A stretch of 64,000 nucleotides of DNA, from contig NW_004955472.1 in NCBI RefSeq assembly GCF_000276665.1, positions 6,767,797-6,831,796 of the forward strand, read 5' to 3'. The notes below the pieces were generated by a model, which did not search any database, had not been told where the DNA came from, and worked only from the letters and a program-made list of their open reading frames with translations. The stretch is from Chinchilla lanigera. Taxonomy: Eukaryota > Chordata > Mammalia > Rodentia > Chinchillidae. This document shows, one piece after another, positions 23,931-36,349 of the stretch (the first letter of the stretch is position 1; each line of letters starts with the position of its first letter). A program made the translations under genes and the position numbers.

Positions 23931-25389
23931 AAACTTTAAAGCTTGGCAAGTCTGACACTGCCTGCCAACCTACCGCTCTCCATGTGAAAGCTTAAATGAC
24001 CCTCCAGTCTCATACCAGAGGGAGAGCTGAGCATCAGGTTTATCATAGCTAACCTTTTTGAATCCACAAGTAATGCAGCCATAGCAGAACAAATACAACT
24101 GAATCAGAAAATAAGCAACAAGTTTCAAAAATCTGATGAGGAGTCTTAAGATCTATTTTAGAGGGTCCAGAGTTCAAAGCAATAGTTAAAATTGAGGCAC
24201 AGTTCTAAATCTAGAAAAGCCCTCTATTGCACATAGGAATCAATGTCAGTTATTCTGTGGCTCCCTGCATTTCACAGGGAAAAAATGTCAACTAAAATAG
24301 AAGCACACTGGAACATAAGTTATTATACTACAAAGATTCATATGTTTTCGGTTAAATCACAAATATGTTTAGAATTATTTTCATTCTATAAAAAGTACCA
24401 TATTTTTCTCTCATATAGTTCCTTTTATTTTTCAAATACTCTATTATGAATATTTTCATTTTTATAAATTTATAGGCTTATGACTACCTAGCTTTTTTAA
24501 TCCGCTACAATACCTATATGTCATATATCTGTACATTTCATCAATGAAAACTTCCAAATTTGCAATTGGACCACTGATTTTAAAAACAAGCCTTTATTCT
24601 ACAAGCTTTGCTTTCTTCTATTGCCTTAGCGCAGGAAGAAGATAAGTCAAAGGTACTTATTTACAGGAATTTAGATCCCGTGAGTCTGGGAAAAGTCAGG
24701 AAAGTGATCCTAGATCAATTCACCTAGGTAGCATTTGGCCTATTGTGAAGACTGATTGGAATGACATGGCTAGAGAGGTTCTTCCTGTGATGGGACATCC
24801 AGTCCAGTGAAAAGTCTATGCTTCAGAATCTCTCTTCAAGGGATGAGCGTCCAAACGCCATGCTACTGGAGTGCAGCTGGCCCCTGTTTGGGGGCTATGA
24901 GAGTATTCAGTCGCATAATGGAAGAGGAAGCAGTCAGTGGAACAAAGCGACCTCTGCTACACGGTTTATCTTGTGGACAGTAAAGTTTGGAGCTCATTAG
25001 AGTCTGTGGTTAGCACCAGTCCAGTCCTGAGGTAGAAAAGTAGATACAGTTAATCCAACAGTCCGATAGTCAGCTTTGGATCACCACATGAACTGCTGCT
25101 AGAAAGCCCTCATCCAACCTAGGTGGAGACTCTACAACTGTATTCCCCTTAGGTCATATCTGGTCTTAGAACCATGTGCTATATGGTGGGAAACAAAGAG
25201 AAACAGAGGAAAGGATGGGCGGATGTTTTTCTCTGATACACAGAGAAATGCCAAGGAGTTTGACTTAATCATGCCTGTTTGGTAATTTTATGATAATTTT
25301 AAATATGGGCTTCATAAGTATCATCAGTGCCCACTAGAGCTATTTCTAGCTATGTTCTCATCACCTAGAAGAAGTTATAGTTTTTGATG
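23931..25389. other. Unique sequence
   Basis: No interspersed repeat, exon or RNA gene recognised. Confidence 0.4.
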
Positions 25390-25560
25390 GAAAAATCCCT
25401 GACTGAGAAATCAGTAAACCATAGATCTGGTACTTTATCGGTCATTTACAAATTGGCTTATTTGGGTAAGTCATTTCCCCTCTCTGGACCTTTTTTCTTC
25501 TGTGAAATAAAAAGATTGAGCTGGATGATTCCTATGGGGGGTGGAAATATATATATATTA
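25390..25560 (+). mobile_element. MIR SINE (MIR3-like)
   Basis: AAGTCATTTCCCCTCTCTGG, CTTCTGTGAAATAAAAAGAT and TTGAGCTGGATGATTCCTAT match the MIR3 order, including its diagnostic GACTAGATGATCTCTAAG-like end. Confidence 0.75.
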
Positions 25561-25939
25561 TACTAGCCTGTGACTCTGTTAAGCAACTCCAACATCAAGC
25601 AAGAGCTTTCCAGAACATGTGCTTAGATTCTACATATCAAAGTTTTGACAGTAAAATCTGATTTGCTATTCAGAGACCCTTAATGAAAAGGTTACATAGC
25701 TGGATTTCCTGTCTGTGATTTTGAGGACTCATACTTTCATCATTTCTTCACTGCTTATGGTCTGTTCCAGGTTTCTTTACCGTCTTCCTCTAAGGATTTT
25801 TTTTTAATTTTAGCTTCCTTTAACAACCACTTCTAACTTGGTTCACAGCAATAAGAACAGGACCAATATACAAAAAAAAAAAACAGCTACTTTTATCAGA
25901 GGGCTTGTTCTACTTCAGGTTTAGTGAAATGCACAAACA

Positions 25940-26130
25940 TACACACACATACATTCCCATGTTTCCACACACGTATGTGATCTATTTAATCCTTGTAAGA
26001 ACTTTATAGTTAGACGTTATTATTCTCATTTTCTTAATATCAGAGAGGAGAGGAAATGAACCTTCTATGATCATAGAGCTTGTAAATGGCAGTAGCTAGT
26101 CAAACACAGATCTCTTTGACATCGAATTCT
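25940..26130 (-). mobile_element. MIR SINE, antisense
   Basis: AATCCTTGTAAGAACTTTAT, TTATTATTCTCATTTTCTTA, then AGAGGAGAGGAAATGAAC and ATAGAGCTTGTAAATGGCAG are the antisense MIR landmarks in order. Confidence 0.75.
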
Positions 26131-26544
26131 GCACTGAATCCAAAAAATCATTGCAAAAATGACAGCAAGAATGAAATGCCATTTTATTCCATCCCTGGGA
26201 ACTTCTCTTGATACAACAATGAGCACAAGAAGAGCTCAGAATAGAGAGAGGACATTTTACCATGAGTCAGAATTTTCATTCAGTATTCATAGGTGCTTTT
26301 TGTCTGATCCCATATCAAACAGCTATTCCCTGAGCTCATATTTGCTGCATTCCAAGGAGGAAGTACTCTTTGGCACACTGTCTGTAACTATTCTCCAAGG
26401 GAAATTCTTTAGTATAAGGTCCAGTTTCACAAATCAAGCATTACAGTTTTCAGTTGGAAAAGTGAAATACTTGTCCTAGTCGTGTCAGATGACCACATTT
26501 AAGTATCAGTAACAACAATAACCAAAAAAAAAATGCAGTCAGTA

Positions 26545-26770
26545 TAGTTCAGGAGCCTGACTACAGGTCAGTGTGACTCTGAAACCTGACTGCATGGTTC
26601 TGATCATAGATTTACAGCTTTCTAGTCGCCAAATATTTCACATCACTTGGTCTCACTTTCTTTACCTGTCAAATAGGAATTTAAAATCATATATGTCTCA
26701 CAGGGTTTTAGGATTTAACAAACTTTTTAAACCAATAAGAATCCCTAGAATTGTTCTTTTTCCTGACACA
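26545..26770 (+). mobile_element. MIR SINE
   Basis: TCACTTGGTCTCACTTTCTT, TACCTGTCAAATAGGAATTT and CTCACAGGGTTTTAGGATTT follow the MIR core and 3' half. Confidence 0.75.
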
Positions 26771-27299
26771 TGATTAGTTCAACTTCATTCTGCCAAATGT
26801 CTCCTTATAGTCAGTTAATATTTGACAGAGTATGGGTAACCAGGGAAGCCAACACCATACAACAGAAATTGGCAGAGTTTGAGAATCCTTTTGCATTGTC
26901 TATGGTAGACCAGCAAACTTCCACAAAAATTACCAGCTTAGCGTAACAGTACCCATTGTTTTCCCACAATTCATGCCAATTTTACTAGGTAGTAGGAATA
27001 GCTCTTGTTGGCATCATGTAATGTTGGTGAGGACATCTTTTCTAGGTTTTATACACCTTCTTCTCCTGCACAGCCTCCCTAACTGTCTTTTTGCACTTTA
27101 TATGGCGGCTTTCTTCCCAGGGAACACAAACAGTATAAGGCCTCTGATATGTGGATTCCAACGCAGTATATTTTATTAAGCAAATAACTTACAAGGCTAT
27201 CCCAGACTCAAGGAAGAGACATTAATCTCCACTTCTGGATAGGAGGAGTGCAAAAAGAAGGAAGGCATTGCTAGGCTAGTGGCGGTCTTTGTTGATATA
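26771..27299. other. Unique sequence
   Basis: Nothing recognised. One 68-codon frame (26973-27179) has no recognisable similarity. Confidence 0.4.
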
Positions 27300-27465
27300 A
27301 TCAGGCAGGTCTGAGTTTCAATTTAATTTCTTCCCCTTAGTACTTAAGGGACTTTTGTGAATCTCAAGTTCTTTATTTTTAAAATAGCTCATATTAAGAC
27401 TATGAACACTAGTATAACTGATACAGATAAAGTGTCTAACATAGCGCTTCATTCCTAGAAAAGAC
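27300..27465 (+). mobile_element. MIR SINE, diverged
   Basis: TTGTGAATCTCAAGTTCTTT, ATTTTTAAAATAGCTCATAT and AAAGTGTCTAACATAGCGCT match the core and 3' segments (CAGTTTCC, CTGTAAAATGGG, GCGCTTAGCACAGTG) with many changes. Confidence 0.6.
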
Positions 27466-28319
27466 TAAGTACATATTTATTTCCTTTCCTTTTCCCTTAA
27501 TGCCCTCAGGAGGAACAAATCAAAGTCAAGGTAGAGAGTATCCTTTCTACGAAGGAGAATAATACCTTATTACTCACCACTGAGCTTCTCCAGTGAAGAG
27601 CTATTAACCACACAAACAAATCTAACATCTGAAAAAAGAGTGACATGGCTGTTACTTTTGATCTGTCACACGTTTAAGTTGATGTTTACTTGCTCCATCC
27701 GTGGCTTGTTAATGCATGTGATAAGTCCCCCACCAACTGCGAGTCCTAAGTCTCTAATTGCATGATTGCCCGTTTCTCCAAGGTATCCCCAGGGCTCCCT
27801 AAAGTGAATTTCAGCTTTGCCTAATAGCCTGCAGTTTTAGTGAAACCATCTCAAAAATGTTGTATAAGAGCTTTCACTCAGACATGGTAATAAAGGGACA
27901 GAAGCACCGTTTCATTTACAGTAGTTCATTCTAAGATGGTAGAGGCTCATAAGCAACTCCAGTGCTCGGTGCATTATCTCTGTTTCAGTTGTCATCAGGG
28001 TACTTTTTCCCTTCCTCTTAGAGACACCACTGTTGGCTGTTCTTCTGAATAAACTTTTTCCAATAGCTCAACAGATGGGATGTATTTAATATGCAGTTAT
28101 TCTAAGGTTTCATATTTTTATGGTGGCCAAATCCCATAAAAATATAGTTGCTAGCTGTGATTTTGAAACCGTAGAAGTGAACTTTTATAAGTTGCATCAT
28201 CAAAATACAGCACAGAATGTGCAATTTCATGTTTTGCGTACAATACAACATCGAGAAAATTCTACCACAGAGCTGTTTTAGAGGAGGGAAATCCTCTGGC
28301 CTTTTATCATTTTTTAACA

Positions 28320-28327
28320 TGACGTCA
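28320..28327. promoter_or_regulatory. Candidate CRE palindrome TGACGTCA (first)
   Basis: Perfect 8-bp palindromic cAMP-response element core, the classic CREB/ATF binding sequence. It contains a CpG, which makes it scarcer in mammalian DNA than its length implies. A second copy lies 276 bp downstream. Binding or function is inferred from sequence only. Confidence 0.35.
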
Positions 28328-28595
28328 CAGAGCTGCTTAATAGCTAGGGCTCCTCATCTAAGCCAGCATGTTAAGGGGAAGCAGAGTGATGTGAGTTTGA
28401 GATCCCACTGGTGTGGAGGGCAGCTGCAGTTCAGTGGGTGCTCAATCTTCACTAGATATTGCTTATCACGAACAGTCACACAAGTATACTGGCAATTACA
28501 GACATTTGGGAAATGTAAATACTAAACCTCTGGGATTTGATTTGAAGCTAGCTGCTCTGTCCATGACTGATCAAGCTCGGGTAATTGTATTTCAC

Positions 28596-28603
28596 TGACG
28601 TCA
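28596..28603. promoter_or_regulatory. Candidate CRE palindrome TGACGTCA (second)
   Basis: Second perfect CRE core in the same unique block, context CACTGACGTCACCATTC. No TATA box, CpG island or exon is evident beside it, so if functional it would act as a distal element. Confidence 0.35.
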
Positions 28604-29170
28604 CCATTCAACTTCAAGAGTTTGACTCTCGTGTTTGTTCCTCTCAAAATGGTCTCTTGGTTTCTTCCCCTGTATTTTCTTATTTCTCCTGATTTCCGGT
28701 CTTGGAAGTGTGAGTGCACTTTAAAGGTCTGGGACTGAACCCCCTTATCCCAGGGATAGGAAACTGCTGTCGTCAGCAGCACGGTCATAAGGTTGAGTTT
28801 CATTTGATCCCAAAAAACTTGCTAGAGGAACCATACTAACCCAGCCACAGCATGTGGGCAGACACGGATACCATCCTCTGTTTTCAGTGTCCTAAAATAT
28901 TCCGCAAATTGATGTACCGAAGTTTTTATAAATGTTATCTCTGAGGGCTTCTGTTCACGGGACCCTGTGAAACAAGTACACTTAAGAATATAGAATTCTA
29001 ATATAAAGAAACAGCTTAAATCCATAATGATTTTTAGTTATAGAAGAAATCAGATACCTTTTATCCTTTGAGCCAAGAATTATAATGCCTTTTGAACTTG
29101 CAAATGGTCTTAAGAGACTTATCACTACACTTTTCCTTGGTATTGAGACAAATAGCCAAAATTCCATTTG

Positions 29171-29283
29171 TTTTTTTGTTTGTTTGTTTTGTTTTTGGTT
29201 TTTCTCCGGTACCAGGAACCGAACTCATGACCTTGAGCTTGCCAGGCAGGCGCTTTTGCCGCTGAGCTAAATCCCCAGCTCCC
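29171..29283 (-). mobile_element. ID-type SINE, minus strand
   Basis: The minus strand reads GGGAGCTGGGGATTTAGC and has the CGGCAAAAGCGCC loop, ending GGTACCGGAGAAAAACC and an A-rich tail. Target-site duplication with two mismatches: AAAATTCCATTTG at 29158-29170 and AAAACTCTATTTG at 29284-29296. Confidence 0.95.
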
Positions 29284-29296
29284 AAAACTCTATTTG

Positions 29297-30421
29297 TACA
29301 CACGCTTTCTTCTTCCTCCTACACTTTCCAGTGTTTTTGCAGGAAAATATATATGACATCTACTTGATTTTGTAGTATTTAGTGCGACAGTTTTACATGT
29401 CTTACCGGAAACATCTGAAATGAAGAGATTCAAAGTACCAGGGTTCTGCCGGTTGTCAGCTATCTTTTTACATGAGGTGAGGGCTATTTCATGCTGTACA
29501 TTTAACCTGAAAATTACACAGCCCTTTGTTTTAGGATACGTGTCATTATCTTTCAGTCTTTCTTCCCTTGAAGTGTTAGTGGTGATATTCGTTTTTATGC
29601 ACTTGAAAGGTGGAAAGACACCCTGTGGACGATAGTCAAAAGCGTGAGCTCTCATTCTGTCCATTTTCCTTTCTGTCTGACTTCTCCAACTCTCTCCAGC
29701 ACGTGCCCTAGAACACTGCTAGGAAGTGACAGTAGTGCCTGGACAGTGGTCCCATTTCTTAAACAGTAGAATATGGCAAGGAGGCCAGTATTTGCCTCAC
29801 CAGGGGAAATAAGTTTGATCTCTGCATATTCAAAGGGACATTAAACATCATATTTGAACCATACGTGTGAAACCATTTTAAAAAGCAACCAGAACAAGAT
29901 GAACAGTTTGTCTCTAAGCTCCTTTCTTATGGTCTCTTAACTGGAGCATGCGTAGCAGGACACACACCATGATGAATGAAATATATCTGTGACCACGACA
30001 GCCTGCCTTGCATTACACGTGTTTGATTCTGAAGTCAACTATGATGGCAGACAATTGAATACAATGTTTTATTGCTACATACAGAGAGAAGTAGATTAGC
30101 TCTCCCAAAGTCTTATCTTAGTCCGTGGTGCTAAACTAAATGGCTTATTTTAACAGATTAATATTAAACGTTGTCCTTAAAGTAGTAGGTTGGAGTCACA
30201 GTTCCAGAATCCAGATGGAGTTGGAACTGTCTATCGTGCTGGGGGTTAATGGCTGCCCACCATACGGCACCCCTAATGTTATTCCATGCCAGTGTGTCAA
30301 GAAATAGACTATTGTCTATTTCTTCAAAGCTGTGCCTTGAGAAAGTCCAGTAATATCCCAGCTGTATGTGATATCTTCATTATAGTAGGCTTGGTGCTTT
30401 TATTCACAAAAACAGGCAAAA
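29297..30421. other. Unique sequence
   Basis: A 124-codon minus-strand frame (29290-29664) begins at the ID junction and has no recognisable domain. Nothing else identified. Confidence 0.4.
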
Positions 30422-30622
30422 AGCCAGCTGTGATGGCACACTCCTGTAATCCTCCTTAGGAGGCTGAGGCAGGAGGATCTCAAGTGAATACCCTAACTAG
30501 ACACCTTAGCAAGAGCCTACCTCAAATTAAAACAAAAAATAATAATGATAAAAAAGCAGTTCTGTGGTAGAGTGCTTGCCCAGCATGTTCAAGGCCTTGG
30601 CTTCAATCCCCAGTAGAGACAG
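30422..30622 (+). mobile_element. B1-dID-type dimeric SINE
   Basis: Left arm AGCCAGCTGTGATGGCACAC, GGAGGCTGAGGCAGGAGG and ACCTTAGCAAGAGCCTACCT, an A-rich linker, then an ID-like arm with TTCTGTGGTAGAGTGCTTGC and GGCTTCAATCCCC. A purine-rich (GA)n-type tail follows to about 30670. Confidence 0.88.
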
Positions 30623-30670
30623 AATAAGAGAAAGAGAGAAAGATGGGGGAGGAGGGAGAGACAGAGGCTG

Positions 30671-31380
30671 AAAAATACTGAGCTACCTCATAAATTTGTC
30701 ATGCTTTTCTATACTAACAAACGAAGTGTTTTTAACATCAGTTTTGGTCCATCAAAGGATATTGTCTGCCTTTTATAGAATGGCTGGCATTTTATTTAAT
30801 TTTAGTGAGAAAGTCAATTAAGAAAGCCTTTTTTAATATTGAAAGACAATATATTTTCTGCCATAAGGACACGACAGGCCCGTGTAGTTCTGACATTCTG
30901 CCTGGAAGCAGGTCTCTTCTCTCCTGGAGAGCGATCCTTAACCAGAGTGCATCCTTAGTCAGTGTCCCTGTTTGGGAAGGGTACGCCTGAGCTGGAGGAA
31001 GGGAGACCAGAAGAAGGCGTCGCTGACAGGAAGATTAATGGAATGATGGTGCAGTCAGCTGCAGAATGTCCTCCTATTTCTCATAGCCAAGTAAATATAA
31101 CTAGGTAGTCTATTTTTTAAGTTCTCCTGCTGCACACTTTGTTAAGTAAATTGTTCTCTTCTTTTGAAATCTGCATGTGATTTAAGAGATCATTTCTTTA
31201 AAGCTAGGAGACATTTTACTATTCTTAGTGCTAATTTGAAAACCCAGACATATGGATCCCCTTCCCCTATACAATGTTCTTGAAGCCTCTCAAATGTTCC
31301 ACGCAGCATTGATGCCGACATGGAAGGTGATCCCAGGAATGATAAGGGACTGGTGTGGATCTCAGCATTTTATGAATGTT
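30671..31380. other. Unique sequence
   Basis: Nothing recognised. Confidence 0.4.
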
Positions 31381-31419
31381 AAGAATTCAGTCAAAAAAAA
31401 AAAAAAAAAGAATTCAGTC
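31381..31419 (+). repeat. Poly(A)-only insertion flanked by 12-bp direct repeats
   Basis: AAGAATTCAGTC occurs at 31381-31392 and again at 31408-31419, with only A residues between (A-run 31393-31409, 17 A). This is the structure expected of target-primed reverse transcription that copied only a poly(A) tail. Confidence 0.85.
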
Positions 31420-31794
31420 CAAAGAGAAGAGGATAAATAAACAAAATACCTAAAAGGAAAGATCTTCACACACCACACACACCTTCTGAGGGAAGGGCTC
31501 TTTTGAATCAGTAGACGGGCAACAGTAGGTTTGTTCCCTACACTGGCTGTCATCAATCCTTTGCAAATTTCACGGGAATAAAGAATTACAGCAGTTATAA
31601 ATTAATAGAATTCCAAAAGTTACATAATTACTTATAAAATGTACCTTTTTTCTATTGATGCTATAATGAAGGTTTGGAAGTTTAAAAGTCAAGGAAAAGA
31701 TTCGGGTAGCAGCATTCTAGAACAACCTGTCTTTTAGGCCCAGTAGGGAAAAGGTATCAGTGCGTATTGAAACTTACACAGCTATGTTTTAGCA

Positions 31795-31980
31795 TAGTGA
31801 AAAATAAGGATTTAGGAACCAAACGTCTCTGGTTTCAATTCCATCTGGGCCTGTGGGATTCCTATCTGGCCAAACTTTCTGATTCTCTATTTTCTTATAT
31901 GCAAAATAGTAATGCAAACAGATAAGAGGCTTCCTTTAGTTATTAGACGCCTAGGGAGGCACTAAGCAATTGCTATTTTC
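31795..31980 (+). mobile_element. MIR SINE
   Basis: GTCTCTGGTTTCAATTCCAT, GATTCTCTATTTTCTTATAT, GCAAAATAGTAATGC and GAGGCACTAAGCAATTGCTA match MIR from B-box to tail. Confidence 0.75.
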
Positions 31981-32214
31981 TTCCTTCTAATCCACGTACT
32001 TGTGAACATAGCCCTGTTTCACTAGAAATTCTTCATATATTTTAATCTTTGAAAAGTGTGAATAATAATATCATACTTGTGGAATCTGTACAGAAAATAA
32101 TTGTAATGGCCTTTCAAATGAATTATCTATGCACAAAGTGGACCCTATGAAAGCGTATACTGTTGAGTGTTTCAACACCCTCATATCCTTTCTCCAGACA
32201 GTTAAATCACAAAG

Positions 32215-32350
32215 TTAGGGAGCCTAATACAGAGGAGTGTTGTTTGCTAATGTTGTAAAGGTCAGGAATCGAATTCCTCTCTTAGTTCTGACTTTTCCAG
32301 GTAAGTCAATTTATCTTTTATCTTTTCCTCTTTGACAGAATGAAGGTGGG
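32215..32350 (+). mobile_element. MIR SINE fragment
   Basis: GTCAGGAATCGAATTCCTCT (B-box region) then CAGGTAAGTCAATTTATCTT and CTCTTTGACAGAATGAAGGT fit MIR. Confidence 0.6.
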
Positions 32351-34821
32351 GATTTATTTTTAACAATGCTGGAAATTTTTCCATTCCTACAAATTTGCAA
32401 GATATTTATTTTTAATAGCACAAATGCTGAATATATAAGTCAGCAGTTCTGAAGTCCTCATGCTCATTTTCACCGATTTATATTCTAGTGAGAGTGAGAA
32501 GAAATTGGATTTTTAAGTGCCCAGTTTTCCTTTATTCACTGATCTTTACAGGAGGCTTTTTTTCCTTAGACAAAACAATCTCTGAAAGATATATTCCGTG
32601 TATCTTTGAGTATTTCTCAGAGGAACATTCTCGGAAGGGGCGCAGTTTAGATGCTATTGTCCCGTTGTCTTGTGCAGCTCTCTGCAAGGAGACCCAGCTG
32701 ATTTCATTTAGATTGCCTATCTCCCGGCTGCAGTTCCTCCAAGTACAAAGAGGACTGGGTCCCTTTGTTTTCCTGAAGGTTCCACGGGAGTGTCACCAAG
32801 TCTAACAGAAAAACAGAATCCAGAAAGTGAGGATAATCAAAGATAATGGATTTAAGTTTTAAGGAGGTTAAATTCCTTTGTATAAGCAGAGAAAGAACAA
32901 ACCCCTGAAAGCACACGCTTCTATCAGACGGGTGAAGACATACTAAAGGCATTTATGGATATTTAAATGTTACCTTTAGTTTAGTCACAGATAAGTAAAT
33001 CTCTTAAGGATTCTACACGCTGCTAAGAAAAAAGCCTCTTTAAAAATAGATAATGTGTATATTCTCCTGAGGATTCCTCTCTGTTGTCTTTCTCTTTATT
33101 CCCGTTTCTCTTTAGTTTGTTTTATAGGATTTTTCCCATACATTTACAGTTTAAAATTTGTTTTGATCAGGAAACCAAAATAATCTGCTATACATGTATC
33201 TAAAATATAACATTGAGGGAAAGTATAACTGAATGTAGAATTTCTTTAGCATGATGGTGACAGGAGGAGGTTTTTCTTTCTTTCCTTTTAAATCCAGACA
33301 GTTCTCTTTCTTCTTTTCTCCTGTATTTCAGTTAAAGGATCACTATTCTGTGAGCCATGAACAATACCAATACCTCACAATGCACGTAGAGCTCACCTGT
33401 CTGGACAAGAACCCTGCAAATTGAAACAGTAGGCTTTTCCCTATACGCTGGCTTGAGCTGTCAGCAGGATAACTATGTGTTATTTCCCCTGCAATTGAAC
33501 AAGTACTTCATTCCTGATTAATGTTTTTCCATTTTGAATCTAAAAGTTCTCTGAATGACAATCACCATATGCTGCATCAACTAAAAACCAAACTGGCCTT
33601 TGGTAGCATATTTAAACCCATGGGGAAAGAGAGAAGTGTTTTTACAGTCCTGCTTTCAAATGGGAGCTTGCAAAAGGGACCCTCTAGCACCAAATATTTC
33701 TAACAAATTCAGTGTTACCAAGTTTTTTCCTCCTCTCTTCAGTCTTGGTGTTTTTTTTTTTTTTTTCCTTTGGCATTCAGCCACTAGAAATTAAGACCCA
33801 GTTTCCCTGGCAACAATAACCAAGCACAAGTCTTCACAAGAGCTCCCTCATTCAGATTGTTAGCTATACAAATAAAGTTCCACAAGAGATTGCCTCAGAA
33901 TAAAAGCAAGACCGTTCCCATCTATTGTGACAGGCTTTAAGGTATTATTCACAGTACCTCCAATCAGACAATGTGTTTTTGTGATGAACTGAATTACCTT
34001 AGATTGGTTTTCAGTGTCTTTTTGTGCTTGGGACGGCAGTCTCAGCTTTTACAGCCTACTTAGTTCCCTCCTTAGTTCCATCAGCATCATCCTATTTCTT
34101 TCCAGTTTGTTTTAGGAGAAATTTACTTGTTAAATTGCCATATTACCTTTTAAAGAGCCATCCCGGGTTGAAATTTAAATCTAGCTCAAAGCTTTCAAAA
34201 TTAGGCTGTGTATGCTTTTGTTCCACCTTCCTTGTGTTTCCTCCACAATATGTATATAAGGAAAAAGGAGTTACACTATTTTAAACTGACCTGAGACATA
34301 AATTAATTGAATTAGGTTTTTTCAGAAATTAACTAGAAATCGTGAGTGGCGTTTGTATGTTTGTGTGTCTGTTTCCCCAGTGTATTTACCCCTATTCCTA
34401 AATTAACAGTAGAGGTGATTGGTGCTTACATTGTATTACAGAGAGATTGATAAGCATGTATCAGGTCTTTTAATTGATGAAACTTGTTGTAATTTATGCC
34501 AAAAGAAGACCAGACTACACATCAGCTAAGATAACATTACAGTTTTTGGATCCCAGTTTTCTAATCTATAGACTCAGGTTTTATAACCCCTTTTTCTCAC
34601 CAAAGGATTCTGATTTAAGTTTTGTAAGATTCAGTTTTCTAGACTGGGAGGTCTCCTAAAGTGACCCTGCTCAGTGGCTGCCGTCCCCAACACTGGAATC
34701 CTTTCTCCTGCCCATGGTTCCCTGCCAAGACAGATTTTACCAAAATTTATTCACTCTGTATTCTTCCATGATCACAGTCTCCTAGAAGTGAGCCTCTTTG
34801 TAAAAATGTTTTGTTTTCATC
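32351..34821. other. Unique sequence with one exon-like context
   Basis: Frames of up to 105 codons without recognisable products. A strong polypyrimidine-AG at 33292-33331 precedes a 31-codon open stretch (see Findings). A T-run at about 33750-33767 has no flanking duplication. Confidence 0.4.
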
Positions 34822-34970
34822 CTGGTTTTACAGCATATGCCTATAATCCCAGCACGCTGGGAGGCTGAGGCAAGAGGACTGCAAATTCATGCCCAGCCCA
34901 GACAATTTAGCAACTTAACAAAAACCCTGCCTCGAAATGAAAAAGGGATTGGGGTGTAACTCAGTGCAAA
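34822..34970 (+). mobile_element. B1-dID-type SINE, diverged
   Basis: GCCTATAATCCCAGCACGCT, GGGAGGCTGAGGCAAGAGG, GACAATTTAGCAACTTAACA, then the ID-like GGGATTGGGGTGTAACTCAG. The right arm is truncated after its A box. Confidence 0.85.
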
Positions 34971-35759
34971 ATTTGTCATCAATGGTAAAATTTTTTAACA
35001 AAGATTTTCTTTTAGGCTGGTAATGATTCATGAACAAAGGGCAAGTTATACCGTTAATTTCAAGTCTCTTCTCATAAATCTATAATATTACCTTCTACAT
35101 ACGCTGCCACACACTTCAGTTTTTTGCCCTAGACCTCCTTAGTCCTCTTCAACAGAAGAGGACACCTTCCCACCACAGTTCTGACTTTGTTACTGTATGA
35201 CTCATCACAAAGCTCATTTCTGTCTCACAATGTATTTATTATATATTTGCTTTTTGACTTCTGCTAGATGTACATTGCATATGTTAATAAGAATTGCACA
35301 CAATAGATTTTAGTAAACCTCCAACACTTAGCAAATAGTGCTAATTAATCATAGAGTAATAGTGAATTTATACCTATGGGTATACTTAAATTACTATTCA
35401 CCTTTACTTCTAGTCTTTTGTGGAGATCATGGATGAATAATTAAATTTTCCAAAAATCACATTAAACCATCTTCTCAGAATTCAGCCTCAATCTTTCTCA
35501 TTCCTTGTATTCACCTTTCTTGTATGTACCACCCCAAAATTGGGTAGTTTACTGAATGTGTTATTTTACTGTTAGAAACACTCTGTTCTATAAATCAATC
35601 ATAAATTAATAAATTAATTGTGATGAAAAACATCATCAAAGTTTTTGAAAATCTAGAGAGAACTTGATATTCTATACTCTCTACTACATGGGTTCCAGTT
35701 TTATTTTAATCAATCTGAATGAAATCTATTAATTTAGAAAAGATTGTGGTGACTTTCTA
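34971..35759. other. Unique sequence
   Basis: AT-rich, nothing recognised. Confidence 0.4.
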
Positions 35760-36150
35760 TTAGTTCACACTCAATTCACACTCCTGCCCTACTTCGGCTT
35801 TGTGCCCTTCATCTTACTGTTCTAATTTTCTGTTATACTCTTCAGCTTGAACTTATTAATATATCCTTCTTTCATCCTCTAGGATATGTTTTAAATATTA
35901 TGACTTCTCCAGAAATAATTTATCCCTCTCCCCTATGGGGCAAAAAAATCCTTATATGTTTCTATTGCACATTATTTCTTTTTTGTAATAAAGAGAGAAA
36001 TCTCTGCTTCTGTGAACAATTTAGTGGGTAAACCCATTGTATCTTTTGCACTATAAATATATTTCTCTAACCTCAACTTTCCCGCCAGACTATAAACTCC
36101 AGCAGGAAAGGGGTGACAAATATTTATTGAATTAATGAATAATTAGAAGA
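35760..36150 (+). mobile_element. L2 LINE 3'-end
   Basis: CACTCCTGCCCTACTTCGGC, ATGACTTCTCCAGAAATAAT, CCAGACTATAAACTCCAGCA and AAATATTTATTGAATTAATG mark the L2 3' region and its terminal TGAATGAATG-like repeat. Confidence 0.7.
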
Positions 36151-36349
36151 ACAATTATTCTGAACTATCCACATTGGTGTTAATTATTCTCTCTCTTTCT
36201 CATATAATTATAATTTAATGAAACAGCTGCCCAGAGTTAAAAGTTCCCTAAAGCAATGTTTTTCTGCACAGTTCCAGCAAGATCACATAAGGAAAGTTCA
36301 TGGTGTCAGCTCTTTCTTCCTCCAGTTATTACAGCATGGAGTCAAAGAT

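Larger units (their letters stand above)
27466..29157. other. Unique sequence with two CRE palindromes
   Basis: No gene or repeat recognised in about 1.7 kb. The part at 28200-28800 contains the two TGACGTCA sites listed separately. Frames of up to 102 codons overlap on both strands without recognisable products. Confidence 0.45.
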
